NCBI GenBank assembly: GCA_036345935.2
Contig: JADWOT020001278.1
Location: 127,344 to 191,343 of the forward strand
DNA: 64,000 nt
From: Taenia hydatigena
Lineage: Eukaryota > Platyhelminthes > Cestoda > Cyclophyllidea > Taeniidae
Direction of reading: 5' to 3'
Numbering within the stretch: the first letter of the stretch is position 1; the number at the start of each line of letters is the position of its first letter. The position numbers were made by a program, and so were the translations under genes. Shown here one piece after another: positions 1-12,740 of the stretch. Below the pieces are notes generated by a model. It was not told the origin of the DNA, did not search any database, and saw only the letters and a list, made by a program, of their open reading frames with translations.

Positions 1-730
1 TAAAAAAAGTTAAAGAAGAATATGCGCGTCTCACCTGAGGGAATTTTGATTGTAGTGCTCAAAAGCAAGGCAGAATGATTAGGGTTACATGTAGCATCCC
101 ATAAAATTGCTAGTATTTTTCGCCGCATTCCTCACAATACTGTAAGGTACTTAATTACCAGAAAGCGCACTCGAACCCTTTAACGCGTCAGCTGATGGTG
201 CACGAGTCTTTGCAGGCTCAGACGCACGCTCACCCGACGATTTTTGTATATCTACAACGGCCTTCGTTATTTTGCATCTTCACCCACCCTCTTAGCTTCT
301 CTTCTAACTAAAATTGGGTGCGAAGCCAGGTGACGGATTGGGCTCTGCATCTACCACGATTAACATGCAATAAAACACATTAGGCTCATTTTAGTAAAAG
401 TGGTGTCGTAATAAACCAAGGCCGTATGAAAGAGCACACTGCTTACGGCAGAGAAGAAGGGATGAGAAGCCATGGCATGGTTAAAAGTTCGTGTCCTGAT
501 GCAATCCACGACTTCCAAAGAGAAAATCGGTTTTCAGAATACTACGCAGATTCCTTGCTCTGTCAGGTAGTTTTTGTATTATCCAATTGATTCTATAGGT
601 GTGGGAATCAACTCAGTACAGTACTCAGCGCAGTACTATGTTTGCCTACTTGAAAGGCTTTAAGGAGAGCCGTATTTAAGATGGCTTTATTAAGTCGTCA
701 CCTAGAATTCGTTTGCTCACTTTTCGGTAT
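1..730. other. Left edge, mostly non-coding
   Basis: No recognisable gene. On the minus strand, about 158-260 reads as an open segment rich in Ser, Ala and Lys that ends at a plausible splice donor (GTAATT). It could be an exon of the same minus-strand gene as the filamin-like fragment just upstream, but there is no family match. The rest is AT-rich with scattered stops on both strands. Confidence 0.3.
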
Positions 731-916
731 TTATTGCCTTCTTCGAAAAGCATAGTGAGCTTGCGCCGACGCCTCGAATCGCCCATGCTGGTCGAAAGTG
801 AGGATCCAAGGACTGCCAAGCAAACTTTTCTCATCTAGATAAATGCGAAAATCACCTGATGCTTTAGCGTATTTTCCTTTTATGTACATGAAGAAGTCCG
901 TTTGCCATTTGTACAT
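731..916 (-). pseudogene. Filamin-type immunoglobulin-like repeat fragment (possible)
   Basis: A 61-codon minus-strand open frame contains the segment YAKASGDFRIYLD followed by KSLLGSPWILTFD. That is the pattern of the C-terminal half of a filamin/ABP280 repeat, where Gly-Asp-(Tyr/Phe)-x-Ile is followed by a turn and Gly-Ser-Pro-(Phe/Trp)-x-(Val/Leu). About 60 residues are open, less than one full repeat of roughly 95. The N-terminal half was not found upstream on the minus strand and no clear splice donor closes the segment before its stop. It may be a single exon of a filamin- or TRIM-like gene, a relic, or chance. Nothing in the sequence indicates function. Confidence 0.28.
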
Positions 917-3900
917 TTTTACGCGCCTCTATCAACTAATAATGTAAACAAAAATGGTTTTCTGGCATTGCACTCCTCCCCATGAAAGGGTTGCTCAGAG
1001 ATGGTCAAGCATGCACAGATAGCATGGTTAGTGTGCTGAGAGCATTTTGGTGAGCAGGACGTAAAATATTATAAAAGCATCCGAAGCTGACTAAAGGAAG
1101 GCAAATTATCCATTTGTTGGGTCTACCATCCATTTTACAAGGCCCAAACCAAATGTCTCCACAACCAATTCAACCGACAAATCTACATATACTGATTTTT
1201 TACTGCGAATCTATTTGCTTTTATGGTTCTGGTACCCATGGTAACTTTCACGTGATCCGTACGAAATACCCACCCACAATATCGCAGCTCGTCACATAGA
1301 TGAAAATGAACGCCATTTTATAGGGCAGGCATCCTCACTAGACTACTTAGCACATTGGCTTCAAGCGGTATGATGAACATTGGTTTCACGGTGTGCATAT
1401 AAGCGCAAGTCAAGAGATCACTATATTGTTGCACTAAGGTTATAGGCAAAGATGTGCATGATATCCGGGCATATTCGTGCCAATAGGTCGCACACCCGAC
1501 ACAAAGTCAGCGAGTATACTCCGCCGAATCTCAAAGCACTACGGGTGACTGTGACTATATTGGTCACAAATGTTGATTCTGTTTAGAACTCCTAAGGAGG
1601 CTCATTTCACCGACGCTCAACGTCATTACCTCTGCCTTTACTAGTTTCTAAGTCGCTCTATCATAAATTGTGTCAAGCTGCAAATGGCACCCAAGGAGGT
1701 AAAAATGTTTATTATCTTACTGGTTGCATTGTGTTAGAAATCCGCGTCTCATGATAAGGTGGCTGCAAAGTTAATTTGACATTAAGACATGTTAACAATA
1801 GTATTTGCATTTGCGCTTTACTCGAAATGCCCCAGACCATTAAAACACAAAGCTAATTTTCTTTAAATGTGGGTTTTATCTTTGAATGTGTTCTACATCA
1901 TTTTCAATGCGAGTAGATTCAACGCTTTCCTTGTTTGAGTTTGCTTCAAATGCTCGAAGTAATGTGCAGATTGGTGGACTAACGGAGGTAACGAACTTAA
2001 ACTACATTCAGCGTCAGAGTGTAGTCTGCTTTCCTTGGCGTAAAATGAGTTACAAGGGAAGGATTATGCGGTTGCTGTCCTGAAAATGCGCACCACTTAC
2101 ATGGCAGCTGACTTGACACCTGGATGAAGGTACCTGCCACTTAGATCGTTAAAACGGGTGGGGAAAGGCTGTCACGCCTCAAGTTCCTGTCAGGAGAGGC
2201 CGTTGCCACTTAATCCGCATTAGTCGCCATGGTTAGTCTCATAGATCACTAATAACAATGCGTCATTGGAATGGGAATAGAGACTCGAGACCGATGGATT
2301 GATCACCTGCTCTTACTCTCCGCGTTAACTTTTGTCAAATATAAGTGATCATGGGGGAGACTGCATATTCTCAGAGAAGCAGTACAATTCCCTTCCCTCC
2401 TATCCTTCATTTTTTCCTGTCCCCTTAACCGTGGTATAACTTTCTTATCCTTCATTCTTTCTCTACGCATTGGTAGTTCACACTTGACCTGCGCTCAGTA
2501 CGGATCATAGCAGTTAAAGCGTTAAAGAGCAGGCATTTTCTGGACTTCTTACCAATCTTTTTCCTTTCATTATTTACACTTTGTGATTTATCGACTAAGT
2601 ATTGCCGCCTTTGTGGGATTTGTGTTTTTGTTCTTTATAAAGCACCATCGATAACTGTCGATAGTAACGCAATCAACACATTGTGAATTGTGATGAGAGT
2701 AATCTGTCAGACTTATTTTTTGTCAAAAGCAGTCTTTGAATGCATTTTGACCCTTTTTCTATGTTACCGATTAGAGTTTAGAATAGATGAGCTCGTTTGG
2801 GGCGGGATCAGCAGTGAGCTCAAAGTCTTCTCAGTGGCCCTTAATCGCGAACCCGTCCCACACACCGAGCCCGCGAAGCTCAAGACCATCACTACTGCGT
2901 ACATGGTCTATGCCTTAAATGCGAGGAACATGCTCCTCTCCAAGGCCTTGATGCTTAGGAGATGATGTAGCCGAAGGGTGGACGGAGGGAGGGAAACTGC
3001 GGCGGATGCTGTGTGAATGCGCTAACGGTCACTCTCAACACCACATCGTTCAAATATTCACCTTTGCTTGTTCTACTGGTGAGGGCAACTACGCGGCGTG
3101 GGCAGGTAGTGCTGGGTAGTTGATGCAGATTTTGCGTCAAACAGCAAACCAGTGCTTGGCTGTGTGTGCTGCAGTTGTGCGGTTGCCTGTAATGGAGATG
3201 AGAACCCATCAGCATGCTTCTGACGTCCCCTTGTTCCTTTAATGCGCTCAAGTAGCCGCCCTCGTGCGGCAGATCGGCATTTCGACATTCACAGCGGTCG
3301 TGGGGAGAGGTAGTAGTGAGCAGGAGAACGAACGATTGATCGCGTGGGATGGTGGGTAATTTGCCGTGCAGATGGATATTTGTTGACAGGCGGAGAGGAT
3401 GGCGCGCATGAGATCGGTGGTGACAAGCAAACATTGTTCTTGCACTCAGACATTGAGTTCTCCGTTGTCAACCTCTCTAGGGAATTAAACACTAAATTTT
3501 GGATGTTTTGGGAAGCAGCTCTTTTCCAGCTAGCTGGCTAAATAGTTGACTGACGCCTTCAGGTAGGAGTTAATCCGTGTCATCCAAAACAGCTTCTCAC
3601 CAGCATGCCTTCTAAAATGACAGACAGTTAGAAATGGTTTGAAATGGTCTATCCTTTCCACTGGGAAAGGGTGGGGGAGCAATCGTGGTGGTGGGATGGG
3701 AAAACATACTGCTCTGCACATTTGGGAAGTACAGACCAGCATTGAGGGAATTAGGAAAGCAAAGAGAGAGTAGTGATTGCAGTTACAGAACGCAAAGACC
3801 CTAAATCATCGAACAAGCGATTCGATAGATTTGTCGTTTGCCCCTACCCTGTGCCATCCGGACCTTTGATTCCTTTAGTAGTCGAACCCTTTGCAGTGAG

Positions 3901-6426
3901 CCTTGCGGCCATATGGTATCTCAACAGCACCGCCTTCTCTCGTTTATCCATATAAGCTCACAAACTACCACCTCTTTGCTACATTACCACCGCAGCATTT
4001 CAGATACTCGTCTCCATGACACACCCACACAAAGACAATGAACACAACATGCATGCCAATAACAGCCCATGGAAATGAAACTCTTAAAAAATCTGACGGA
4101 TAAATATTTCACATAAAGGAAAATATTAAAATAAACCAATGTTCTGCCAAGCAGAACCTCGTTTACTCCTTTTAATGAGAACACCTAGTTGAAGGGCTTG
4201 AACATTGACACATGGAAGCCGCAATAAGGTACGCAGCAGTACTGATTGCAGGCAGGGTCCACCTCATTCCTCATGGCTGATGCGAAGAAAAAATGCACTT
4301 GATTTGCACCAGATCAACGGTGCCTTACATGCAAATCTGCGTCCACATCACAAACTCGATGACATCTCTAGTAACGGGACGGCACCTGCAATCGCGACCA
4401 CACACTTCGGGATAGCGGAGACTTCTACATTGGCTATCTACGAATTGGTCGAAACTCAGTCAAATAACGATCTTACAAGGGCACTTTTAATTAAACAACC
4501 AGTCTCCGACTTGGCTATCGAAAATTGCTGGCACATCACTTACCGTTATCTACATCGCATCTATGTGGCAGCCCAATATCCTGCCTCAGCTCAGCAATTC
4601 AGTCCCTACTGACTCACAGACAGCAAGTACAAGCATATCAGCTCACTTTCAAACAACTTTGGGGTGGTCGTTAATAGCTCCACCCCCTGCGCCTAGCTAT
4701 TTAGAGCTACAAACCCACCAAAATTTAACCGACGAATCATCGTGACTGTGGAAGTGGTGTCAAATTTCTCCTCCAAAACAGACATTAAAACAGCCATCAC
4801 CACCTTAGCAGAGCTCGCCAATCGCCTCCAAATTATAGAGGGCGTAAACTTCAAATGATCCTCTTCAATCAACGACCCCGGCCAAGAACCCATCTCATTT
4901 GAATTAAGGAGGCTTCTCAATTGCCTCCTCGTGTTGACCTCTATATTTCAATATAATCACACAATATCGCTCTATTCTCCTTACATTTATTGCTTATGTA
5001 TAGCCTGTGCTTACTATGATACGCCTACAACTTGTCATACATTGGCCAGTTTTCGCCCACTTTAAAGGGTTTGTGCATAACAATCTCTAAATACAATTGC
5101 TATCGGCTATCAGTTGTCAATCATCGAAGATTCATCGTTGCTATGCTTGCCTATCGCCGTATTACAGGTCATACTGCTGTGGTCTGTAGCAAAGTAGTCC
5201 TTCAGCTCTTTTTAAACATCTGACGATCAGTTCGCTGTTAATTTTACTTTTATCTAGTAGCTGTAGTGGTTGTATGGGTGAAGTTTAAAGACCTTCCGAT
5301 GCTTATCAAATCACTGATAAATGCCAAGATAATTTTGAAACGGTGCAACATGGCTGGACCGTAACGAAAAATTAAATTTACAAATATTTACCGCCTACTC
5401 TCTGCCCCAAACATTGATATAAGAAATCGAAGAAGAGCAAATGGTTTCATGGAATGAAAATGAGATCTACAATGTAGTGTCTAAAATTAGCAGCATAAAA
5501 TGGGCAAGCGGACAGATATGGCAAAATGGAATCATTCAAATGTCCTTAGAGGGACACTTTGAGAGCACATATAAGAAACAGCATTTGGCGCCATATCTGA
5601 TTCAACAATAGCTCAAACTAGGTCACTGTTGGGGCACCGCAATATCTCCACGCCAATATGGCACACCTTCTCCAATGAAACCGCACACCATTTAAGACTT
5701 GGAGAACTGATACATTTATTTCAATTTGTGATGCAAGCAAATCTACTCGCTTAAACTAAAATAAGATAACTGCCTGTTTTGGAATTAGGTTGTTGTAGGC
5801 AAAAGACTAATTGCACCTAACTGATGCGTTATTTCTTCAAGTAGCACTGCCTGCCTTCCTCTTTCGACAAAACACATAATTCTTGAAACGCAACAAACTG
5901 ATATTAAGCTACACTAGGTAAAGATTAACATCATGAGAACAGCTCAAAATTGTGTTCGTTTTAGCTGTTTTACCAAAAAATATACGTAACGCATAATGTT
6001 TTTAAAAAGTTAATAAATTGCTCCTAATGCTCTTAATTTTTGTGCAACAAACGCCAAAAGCTTTGAACTGCTTGCTGACTGAATGACTGGCTCACTATCC
6101 AAGCAAATGTGAAACTGATTTAAGATGTGAAATGTGTTTCGTTAAAAGAAAATGCATAAATCTGATTGCCTTAATCCCACACAGTTGAGGCTGGTAAATC
6201 CACTGCATAAAGGTCCAATTCCTAATAGTTTAGAGCAGCGCAGTATGTCGCTTATTACAAAGCTGCGTCTGGAATTGGAGACTAGGCCCTATTTTTCCAC
6301 CAGAGAAATAAACTTTCGCTAAAATTGAGGGTGTTGCAGGTTCTGCAAATATCTGTAAAGAAACTTCCTGATGTTACCTGCGTTTTGGGGCAGCAAGGCA
6401 ACTCGGTACCTATATTTGCACTTTAG
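917..6426. other. Long region without a supported gene
   Basis: Mostly AT-rich with stops in all frames. Two compositionally different patches occur. About 2800-3480 is GC-richer and open by chance in several frames. About 4250-4860 has successive overlapping plus-strand open frames (4205-4612, 4563-4745, about 4741-4858) as a frameshifted coding relic would, but I recognise no family in either. The 5' half of the transporter relic that begins at 6427 should lie here, but I could not find it. Confidence 0.45.
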
Positions 6427-7913
6427 GTGGCGGATATCCTATGCTTCGGTCTATGTACACCCTTTGTGGGGTGCCTTTGTCTCTGCATTCTCTGGGCACG
6501 TCTCTCCAAAGCCGCACTTCTAATTGGCTACATCGTTAGTGCAGCGAGCTCACTCACCATCTGGCTTGTGCTTAAATACGCCTCGTCTATAGGTGCGTTG
6601 CTGGCACTTTGCGCTTTATATGTAAACTTAGATGGATGGAATTTTCCCTGCACAATTAATTTAATACACTTTAGTTAACTGACGACTTGGAAGGAAAGCA
6701 GGGTCGATTGCGCATTAAATTCATTGCAAAAATGGCTCTATGCAAGCTAATGCTCATGGTCTAGGTACTTGAAAGGCGCTTTTAATGCCTCTATTTTGAG
6801 CACACAGACTGAATGTCCCACTTTCCCAGTAATTAGGGAATAAGGAGTTGAATAGCAGCTTATATGGGCTTTACTAACCAGGTGGAAATTCTTGTGCCTA
6901 ACTCCTTCCATTTTCGTTTTAACCCTAACCAGATGCTAAGCAGACTAAGCTGATAGGATTGGGAGTGGCATTTTTGGGTGGCTTTCTGTTGCCTACATTA
7001 ATCACTCTTCTCCACACCAAAGCCATTGCACCTGAGGTAGCGCCTGGCGTGTGGGGCTGTGTACAGGAAATCGACAATCCTCTCGTTCCTTGGCCTGAGG
7101 TCTTTACTCGGTAGGTTGACAGAGCCATTGATTTTGCAGTCGCGCCTTTTAACGTTTAGTGGCGCCTGCAAGAGCAAAAACTTGCAATTATATTTTTAAG
7201 CATTTCTATAATGATGTACCTTCCAACCTATTGCTTTTGTCCGCATCGAAATGTCAACATTGACCGACGGGTAGACAAACAGATCTGCGTTTTTCCACGC
7301 GTCTAAGCGAGAAGAAGCCCACCCTGTCGGAGGTACACAGAGCTCTGGCGCCACTGCGCAATTTGATCTAGGGCATCGCCATTTTCAATTTTGGCGTATT
7401 TCTCGGTTTCTGGTAGATACTTGGACATGCCATGCAAACACTCGACTTCGACTGCTTCTGCTTCTCCGTATGTGTCGCTTTGTGATTCAAGGAATTCTCT
7501 TTAAATAATGGGTGGTTATTAATTCTGTGTCCAAGGGTTTTATCATGCCAATGAAATCAGGCCTGCAAGCGTTGTAGAGGTGCATTACTATTCAGTCTGC
7601 TTACACTCAAGTGAAAGCATGATTTTAGTGAAGGTATGTGCTCTCTAAACTTCACACGACTTCATCCATAACGTATGTAACGGACGTGATGAGAAAGACG
7701 TGGATATTTCAATTTGAAAATCCCAGTTGCATTTGGCTGTGGTGATCGCCTTTATACTAAATGCATAGCCTATTTTAAAAGGTGGGATCTATTGAGATCT
7801 GGACATACCTATCAACTGCCTTCTGCCTCATCTTTCCTCTGATGCCTCTGGTCTCTCATCAAAGAGCACACTTGAGGTGCCAACTGCGCAAGTTCCGGAT
7901 GGTGATAAGGTAG
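6427..7913 (+). pseudogene. DUR3-like sodium:solute symporter, 3' half, with two in-frame stops
   Basis: Four exons join in phase: 6427-6592, 6933-7110, 7308-7467 and 7782-7913. Exon 1 follows a TTTAG acceptor and encodes two membrane helices with the family signature LWARLSK in the loop and SLTIWLVLKYAS in the next helix. This resembles the late helices of solute:sodium symporters of the DUR3 (urea active transporter) branch. Exon 2 encodes another helix and then QEIDNPLVPWPEVF, very like the DIDNPL-x-PWAE motif of DUR3 proteins. Exon 3 continues into the next helix (NLI-stop-GIAIFNF, then GFW-stop-ILG) but has TAG codons at 7370-7372 and 7412-7414. Exon 4 carries a last helix and the natural-looking TAG stop. 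Splice sites and phases are intact, so the decay looks recent. The 5' half (roughly 450 residues) was not found. Substrate is inferred only from family resemblance. Confidence 0.6.
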
Positions 7914-8031
7914 TGCCATGCTGCAGCTGAATAACGGCTTCGTTTAGATTAGCTTACAATGGCAAATAGGCCGCAGTATTTAGTACCTTTCAGGCACCAT
8001 TTTGTGCATGCGATTATCAACACTGACTTAC

Positions 8032-8283
8032 TTGCACCACGCTTTCTTTGAATTCATTTTGCACGATTCTCCTTAATACCATGTTTGCGATTTCACTACC
8101 ATTGTAGGAAAATTGCGCCTTTGTTCTACAATCTACTAATTGTGCTGCAGATGGGAGTAATGCGAGGTTCGCTGTTTTCCAGGCATTGGATATCTGACCT
8201 TCGCCTTGAAAGGACGCATAAATCGTAGACGTTGCTGCATTAGAGGTAATGAACTTGTCACTGCTTCCAGAATGTTGGAACAA
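8032..8283 (-). CDS. Unassigned exon-like segment
   Basis: An 80-codon minus-strand open frame ends exactly at a consensus splice donor (GTAAGT, read on the minus strand at 8031-8026). The reading is compositionally protein-like, with the segment NMVLRRIVQNEFKESVVQ before the donor. I recognise no domain and found no partner exon. The acceptor is uncertain, so the upper limit given is only the limit of the open frame. It may be a real internal exon or a chance frame. Confidence 0.22.
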
Positions 8284-11200
8284 TTAATCAAATCAGCATC
8301 AGCAGCTTTGCGCACCAGCAATTACAACTGATTATACTCGAAGCATTCTTTAATGCCACAAACAAGCGATAAACCAATGAATTCACGCTGAATATTCTTG
8401 GTACCTTGAACCCCTCCTGTTCGATACAACCATATCAGCGGCTGTTGATCTCCATATTTATCTCATAAAAGACTTTAATTTGCAGCTGGCTTCTGTGCAT
8501 AACCTTTTCAAGTAATACAGGTTTGGATATAATGGACAGCTAGACTCGAAAGCATGTAAAGCGTGTTAGGAAAAGGACTCATTCATACGCATCCACGAGG
8601 ACTTATCTCGTGGCAGACAGTATCCACCTCGGAATAAGATAAGCTAAGGAATGAGCGAGTTAAAGCAAATCAACGTTTTTTAATGGATTGCTAACAAACA
8701 TATTGCTTCCCAACATATCATTCGTACATTAATCTTATTAAGCAACTTGGAACTGAACACACTAACTCCTATTGGGCCGAATTGGCAAGTATTCGCGCGG
8801 TCTAGGATAAGACAGTGCAACAAGATGCGCAACGGCAGTACTCATAACGTGTTTAATGCTAAATGTGCTATTAAAGTGCCAATTTACCCTCTAATTCAAT
8901 AGAGAACCTGTGCAAATCAAATAGGGTAAAGTGAATAGCTGCGCTTTTGGCCTGAATATAAGATCACACCACATCAGAATGTATAGTGTTTGGGAAATAT
9001 TTAGCCAAAAAAAATTCGTTCAAAAAGCCTGCTTTATACTAAAGACAAGACCGTCAAAGCTATTAGGCGAAATTACAAGTACTATTTGTGCCACAGAAAT
9101 TAGCGCAGCCATTACATAGCAGTAATGGCTAAAGAGGCTAAAAACCCCAAGGATTCTTTATATGTGAGCTTTGGACTGCGTTTCGTAGCAGCTTAGGTAC
9201 GGGAGAATTCTCCTTTTAGATGTGCATCTATCTTCGTAAGACATGGAATGCCAAGGAAAATGGCCACTTGGATAAGCGACCTAAGATTATACTACCCAAC
9301 TTCTCCTAACTACTGTTTGTTTGTAATTTGGGTAGCAAACACCATGCTGAGGTAAGCAACTCCTCTTGTTTAATTTGCTACGCAAAGCACAACGCAGCAT
9401 TTTATGCCCAACATGCATTATTCCCTTATCCGATTAACCACGTAGTTTCGACTCGAGATGTTGGCATCGACATCCTGCTTAGAACCTACATGCGCCTCGT
9501 TGACATACACAATTCTTTATGCTAGCTACAAGGTGATTCATAAACCGTGGCCGAACGTTTCTCCCACCCTAGCGAATAAGCATGTTTGTGCTATAAGTAA
9601 TTTCTTCAAAGAATTTGGCGATTCCTACGACTTACAATGATGCAATATACTGCCACAAAACATTTCAAATCTGGTATTTCGTGCCGTTTTTCGAAAGACC
9701 TTTATAACATTACAAAACCACAAAATCTGGAACCATAAAACTATCGCCAACGTTATGCATGCGTCAGGGACATCGTCTTGAGCACTGTCAAGTCTTCTAA
9801 AAGATCGCGTTCTAACAATCCCACCCCATCAAATTTACCCAGTTAATAAAGTTTGCTCCATGGCACTTGGCACACCAGCTTTTCTATTCCATCAGTATGA
9901 AAGATGGCAAATGGACATTGCAGAGACTAAGGTTCTGAAGGAATATTACGAGATAGTCAATCTTATTTGATGTATCTGTCATCGCACTTATAATAACTGC
10001 AATAAATCAAAGTTGATGAGCTGCGAGAGATCCTAAAGTGGTTTTAAATAATCCTCGGAAAACTGCAAAGATCCATCACATTTGAGTTCATTCTCGCCTT
10101 TTAGTGTTGCAATCCTTAAAGTAATGTTAGGCATGCTGATTTGTAGCTAAGATAAACCTACGCATGCAGTCACTGCAATGGACATTGCATGTGTGTTCAT
10201 TACAATAAAATTGGAACCGTTATCATACAATGGTTTTAATTGCACTGCATATTCGTGATGTAGTAGCCAACTTGGATTTGAGCTTAAACTAGCCAAAAGC
10301 CTATACATTTTGACATCGCTCCTTCAGTAGCAGGGACGGCATGCGTTAGCAAGAGATTTGTTGTGCTTTATGTCTCAATTTTTAAGGGTTCTTCAGCTAA
10401 TTCAATTCCGAAGACTGCAAAGTACCACCAGGGCTGTGCACAATTGAACCTCGAGAAGCAGAGAATTAGAAGTTGGACTAAAATGGGCCAAAACGAGAAC
10501 GACTTGAAGGACGTCCTTCCACCGCAGACTGCACTATTGTCTCATCTGCTGTCATACTTACGAATTCTGTCCGTGATGAAACTTGGACCAAGTTGGCACT
10601 TTTATGGAACCAGCAAATAGTCATTTCTAGACAATTACTCCACCTATGTGCATATGGCGAAACTTCAAAACAACAAAACACCCGTGTTGAACATTTTGTA
10701 GGAAAGGCATTTTTCCCATCCATCAAATAAGCCCCAAACTTCGTTACTCCCTTCATCCTTGGGTGTGAATCACTTCGTTTGATTGCAAGAACAATGAATC
10801 TGTCAGCAAGTCGGAATTTATAATATGGTCCGCCATGACATTGTGGAGCGAATTTTGATATTTCCTTACGCTATCGACTTTTGCAATGAAGGATCTATTA
10901 ATTTAACTTTAGTAGCACTGGCAATGTTAACGGAACGCTATGTATGCGAGTGTGGATACCATCAACCTATCTCACCGTTTTATGGCCTACGTTATGTTGC
11001 ATCGCAATTATCCAATGTGCATATATGTATATGTATGCTACATCCTGAAATGTGGTCAAGTTTAAATACGTTATTATTGGGGGCAAATACGCCTTTCAAA
11101 GCAATAAGCTGTAAAACTCGTTATTGTGCTTAAGGTGTCAACTTTTGCAAAAGTCTGTCTGGGCACTTTCTTTGCGGCGCAGAATATTTTATGAAGAACC

Positions 11201-11904
11201 ACACATCCAGAAGTGATAAATGAACAATTAGAATTTTTTAAAATATACGTCAAAGCAATTGTAATTTTCTTTTTCATCTTTCAAAAGTGGTAAGTGGGAA
11301 GGAAGAATGCCTTTGCCTTGAGAATTGCGATGAACAAGTCGACGATGCTCGTCCAGTCACAGACTCGTCATGAGCTGACTCCATGTCACGCGGATGATCG
11401 CCATCGTACGCATGCATTACTGGCAGAAACGTAGTTACCAGAAGGCAATGCAACTTAGCCAAGTGCGAGGCAGCAGCATCTTTGAATTAACCAAATTGCA
11501 CTTGGGTAAATGCCCAAACTTGGTGTAAAAAGGCAGCGTTGCACACACAAAGGCAAGGGAGGATAGTGAAGCACGATTAACAGTAGTCGCATAAACTGAT
11601 AGGAGTACAAAATTGCACAAGCATGAGAATGGTATATAACACTGGCAAGGGGTGAAACCAATGCAAACACTGAGAGGCAACATCCAAAACATCGTAATGG
11701 AATACTCATGGCCTCTAAATTATTTCAAGCCTTAAAACAAGATTAATCACTGCACAGATCCTTGATTACATTTAAGCTTCTGAACCACATTACATAATGG
11801 CAAGGACGAAGGAATTGGGTGTAAAGCAAACAGCAATCAGCTTGAAAATATCTAATGGTGCGATACATCATTTTTACCAACTTCTAAGAAAAAAATTTAA
11901 ATTA
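8284..11904. other. Region without a supported gene
   Basis: AT-rich sequence with short chance frames. At 11274-11709 the minus strand has three overlapping hydrophobic open frames, one starting with ATG at 11709 and a signal-like N-terminus. They cannot be joined into a recognisable membrane protein. Confidence 0.45.
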
Positions 11905-12740
11905 CACTGACAGGAGTTATGGCAGTCGTGAAGACCCAGCACTTGTATAATTTATACCCTTTGATTGCCTCGGCTTAAATCTTAGTCTTCTCCTTCTCAC
12001 AATATATCCATTCATCGCAAGTATCGCGTTTTGCGCACTCATAGGGTTGCTGTAGTTTGCGGAACCTATGAATTGAAGCACTGCAATCAATGGAGAAGTG
12101 AAAATGTTAAGGGCAAACGACCTGACATCAGCACTTGCCAGAGGAATTTCTTTGCTTCCTAACACTGTCATTCTACATTTTCGCGATTACTACTCGTCAA
12201 AACAACGAAGACAGGTTAACTGTGTCTACTGCATCGCTCTTTTGCGGGATGTGGTTGACATATGAGTTGGATCCTCCAAGACCCTTATCACTGGGTAACG
12301 ACCAACAGGTCGTTCGTGAAGGCAGGCTGCAACTTGGGCAAGCCATGACTTCCGCTGCTGGTGGGGCCAAAAGGGGCAAACCTTAGCGGGAACATATTTT
12401 AAAAGAGGCAAGTAGAAGGTAAAGGATGTAAGATTATCCGATCTAAGCTAAGGACATTTGAAGAATCAAAACATATCATGACAGCGAGGACTAAAAAGGC
12501 AATACTTCTGCAGGAGAGGATCGCAAATGGCTTCTTACCTGCGCCACTAGGTACAATGCCTGATACTGAAGGTAGCGTGACCTTGTTCGGTTGAAATTAT
12601 GAACCCTTGTCTACGTTACCGGAAACCTGCTGTGGCTGCTGCGGTAAGAGTTTGTAACACGGCACCATAAATGTCAAGGCTTGCGCAGCGAATTCCAACT
12701 TAAAGGCGCTGGGAAGTGGTGGTGTATGTGGAAGTTCAGT
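11905..12740 (-). pseudogene. CELF/Bruno-like RNA-binding protein pseudogene, copy 1 (RRM3 region)
   Basis: Read on the minus strand, about 12300-12220 gives KGLGGSNSYVNHIPQK, a decayed form of the GxEGxNLFIYHLPQE start of the third RNA-recognition motif of CELF (CUG-BP/ETR-3-like) proteins. About 12065-11960 gives NPMSAQNAILAMNGY and then RRRRLRFKPRQSK, matching the end of the same domain (DNPVSAQAAIQAMNGF, KRLKVQLKR). Between them are stops (SLF-stop-RVVIAKM-stop) and a relic of an intron with acceptor TTGATTGCAG. Upstream, a glutamine-rich linker remnant ends at a CAG/GTAAGA donor. The copy therefore keeps introns and is not a processed retrocopy. It is homologous along its whole length to the copy at 43690-44610. 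RRM1 and RRM2 were not found. Confidence 0.68.

Noticed and set aside
2955..3434. A 159-codon minus-strand open frame
   Set aside because: It sits in a GC-richer patch where several other frames are also open. The reading is rich in His, Cys and Pro with no domain, and no splice or promoter context supports it.
3340..3450. WD40-like reading (YLLTGGEDG) on the plus strand
   Set aside because: Only one short motif; the expected strand pattern and Trp-Asp ending are absent.
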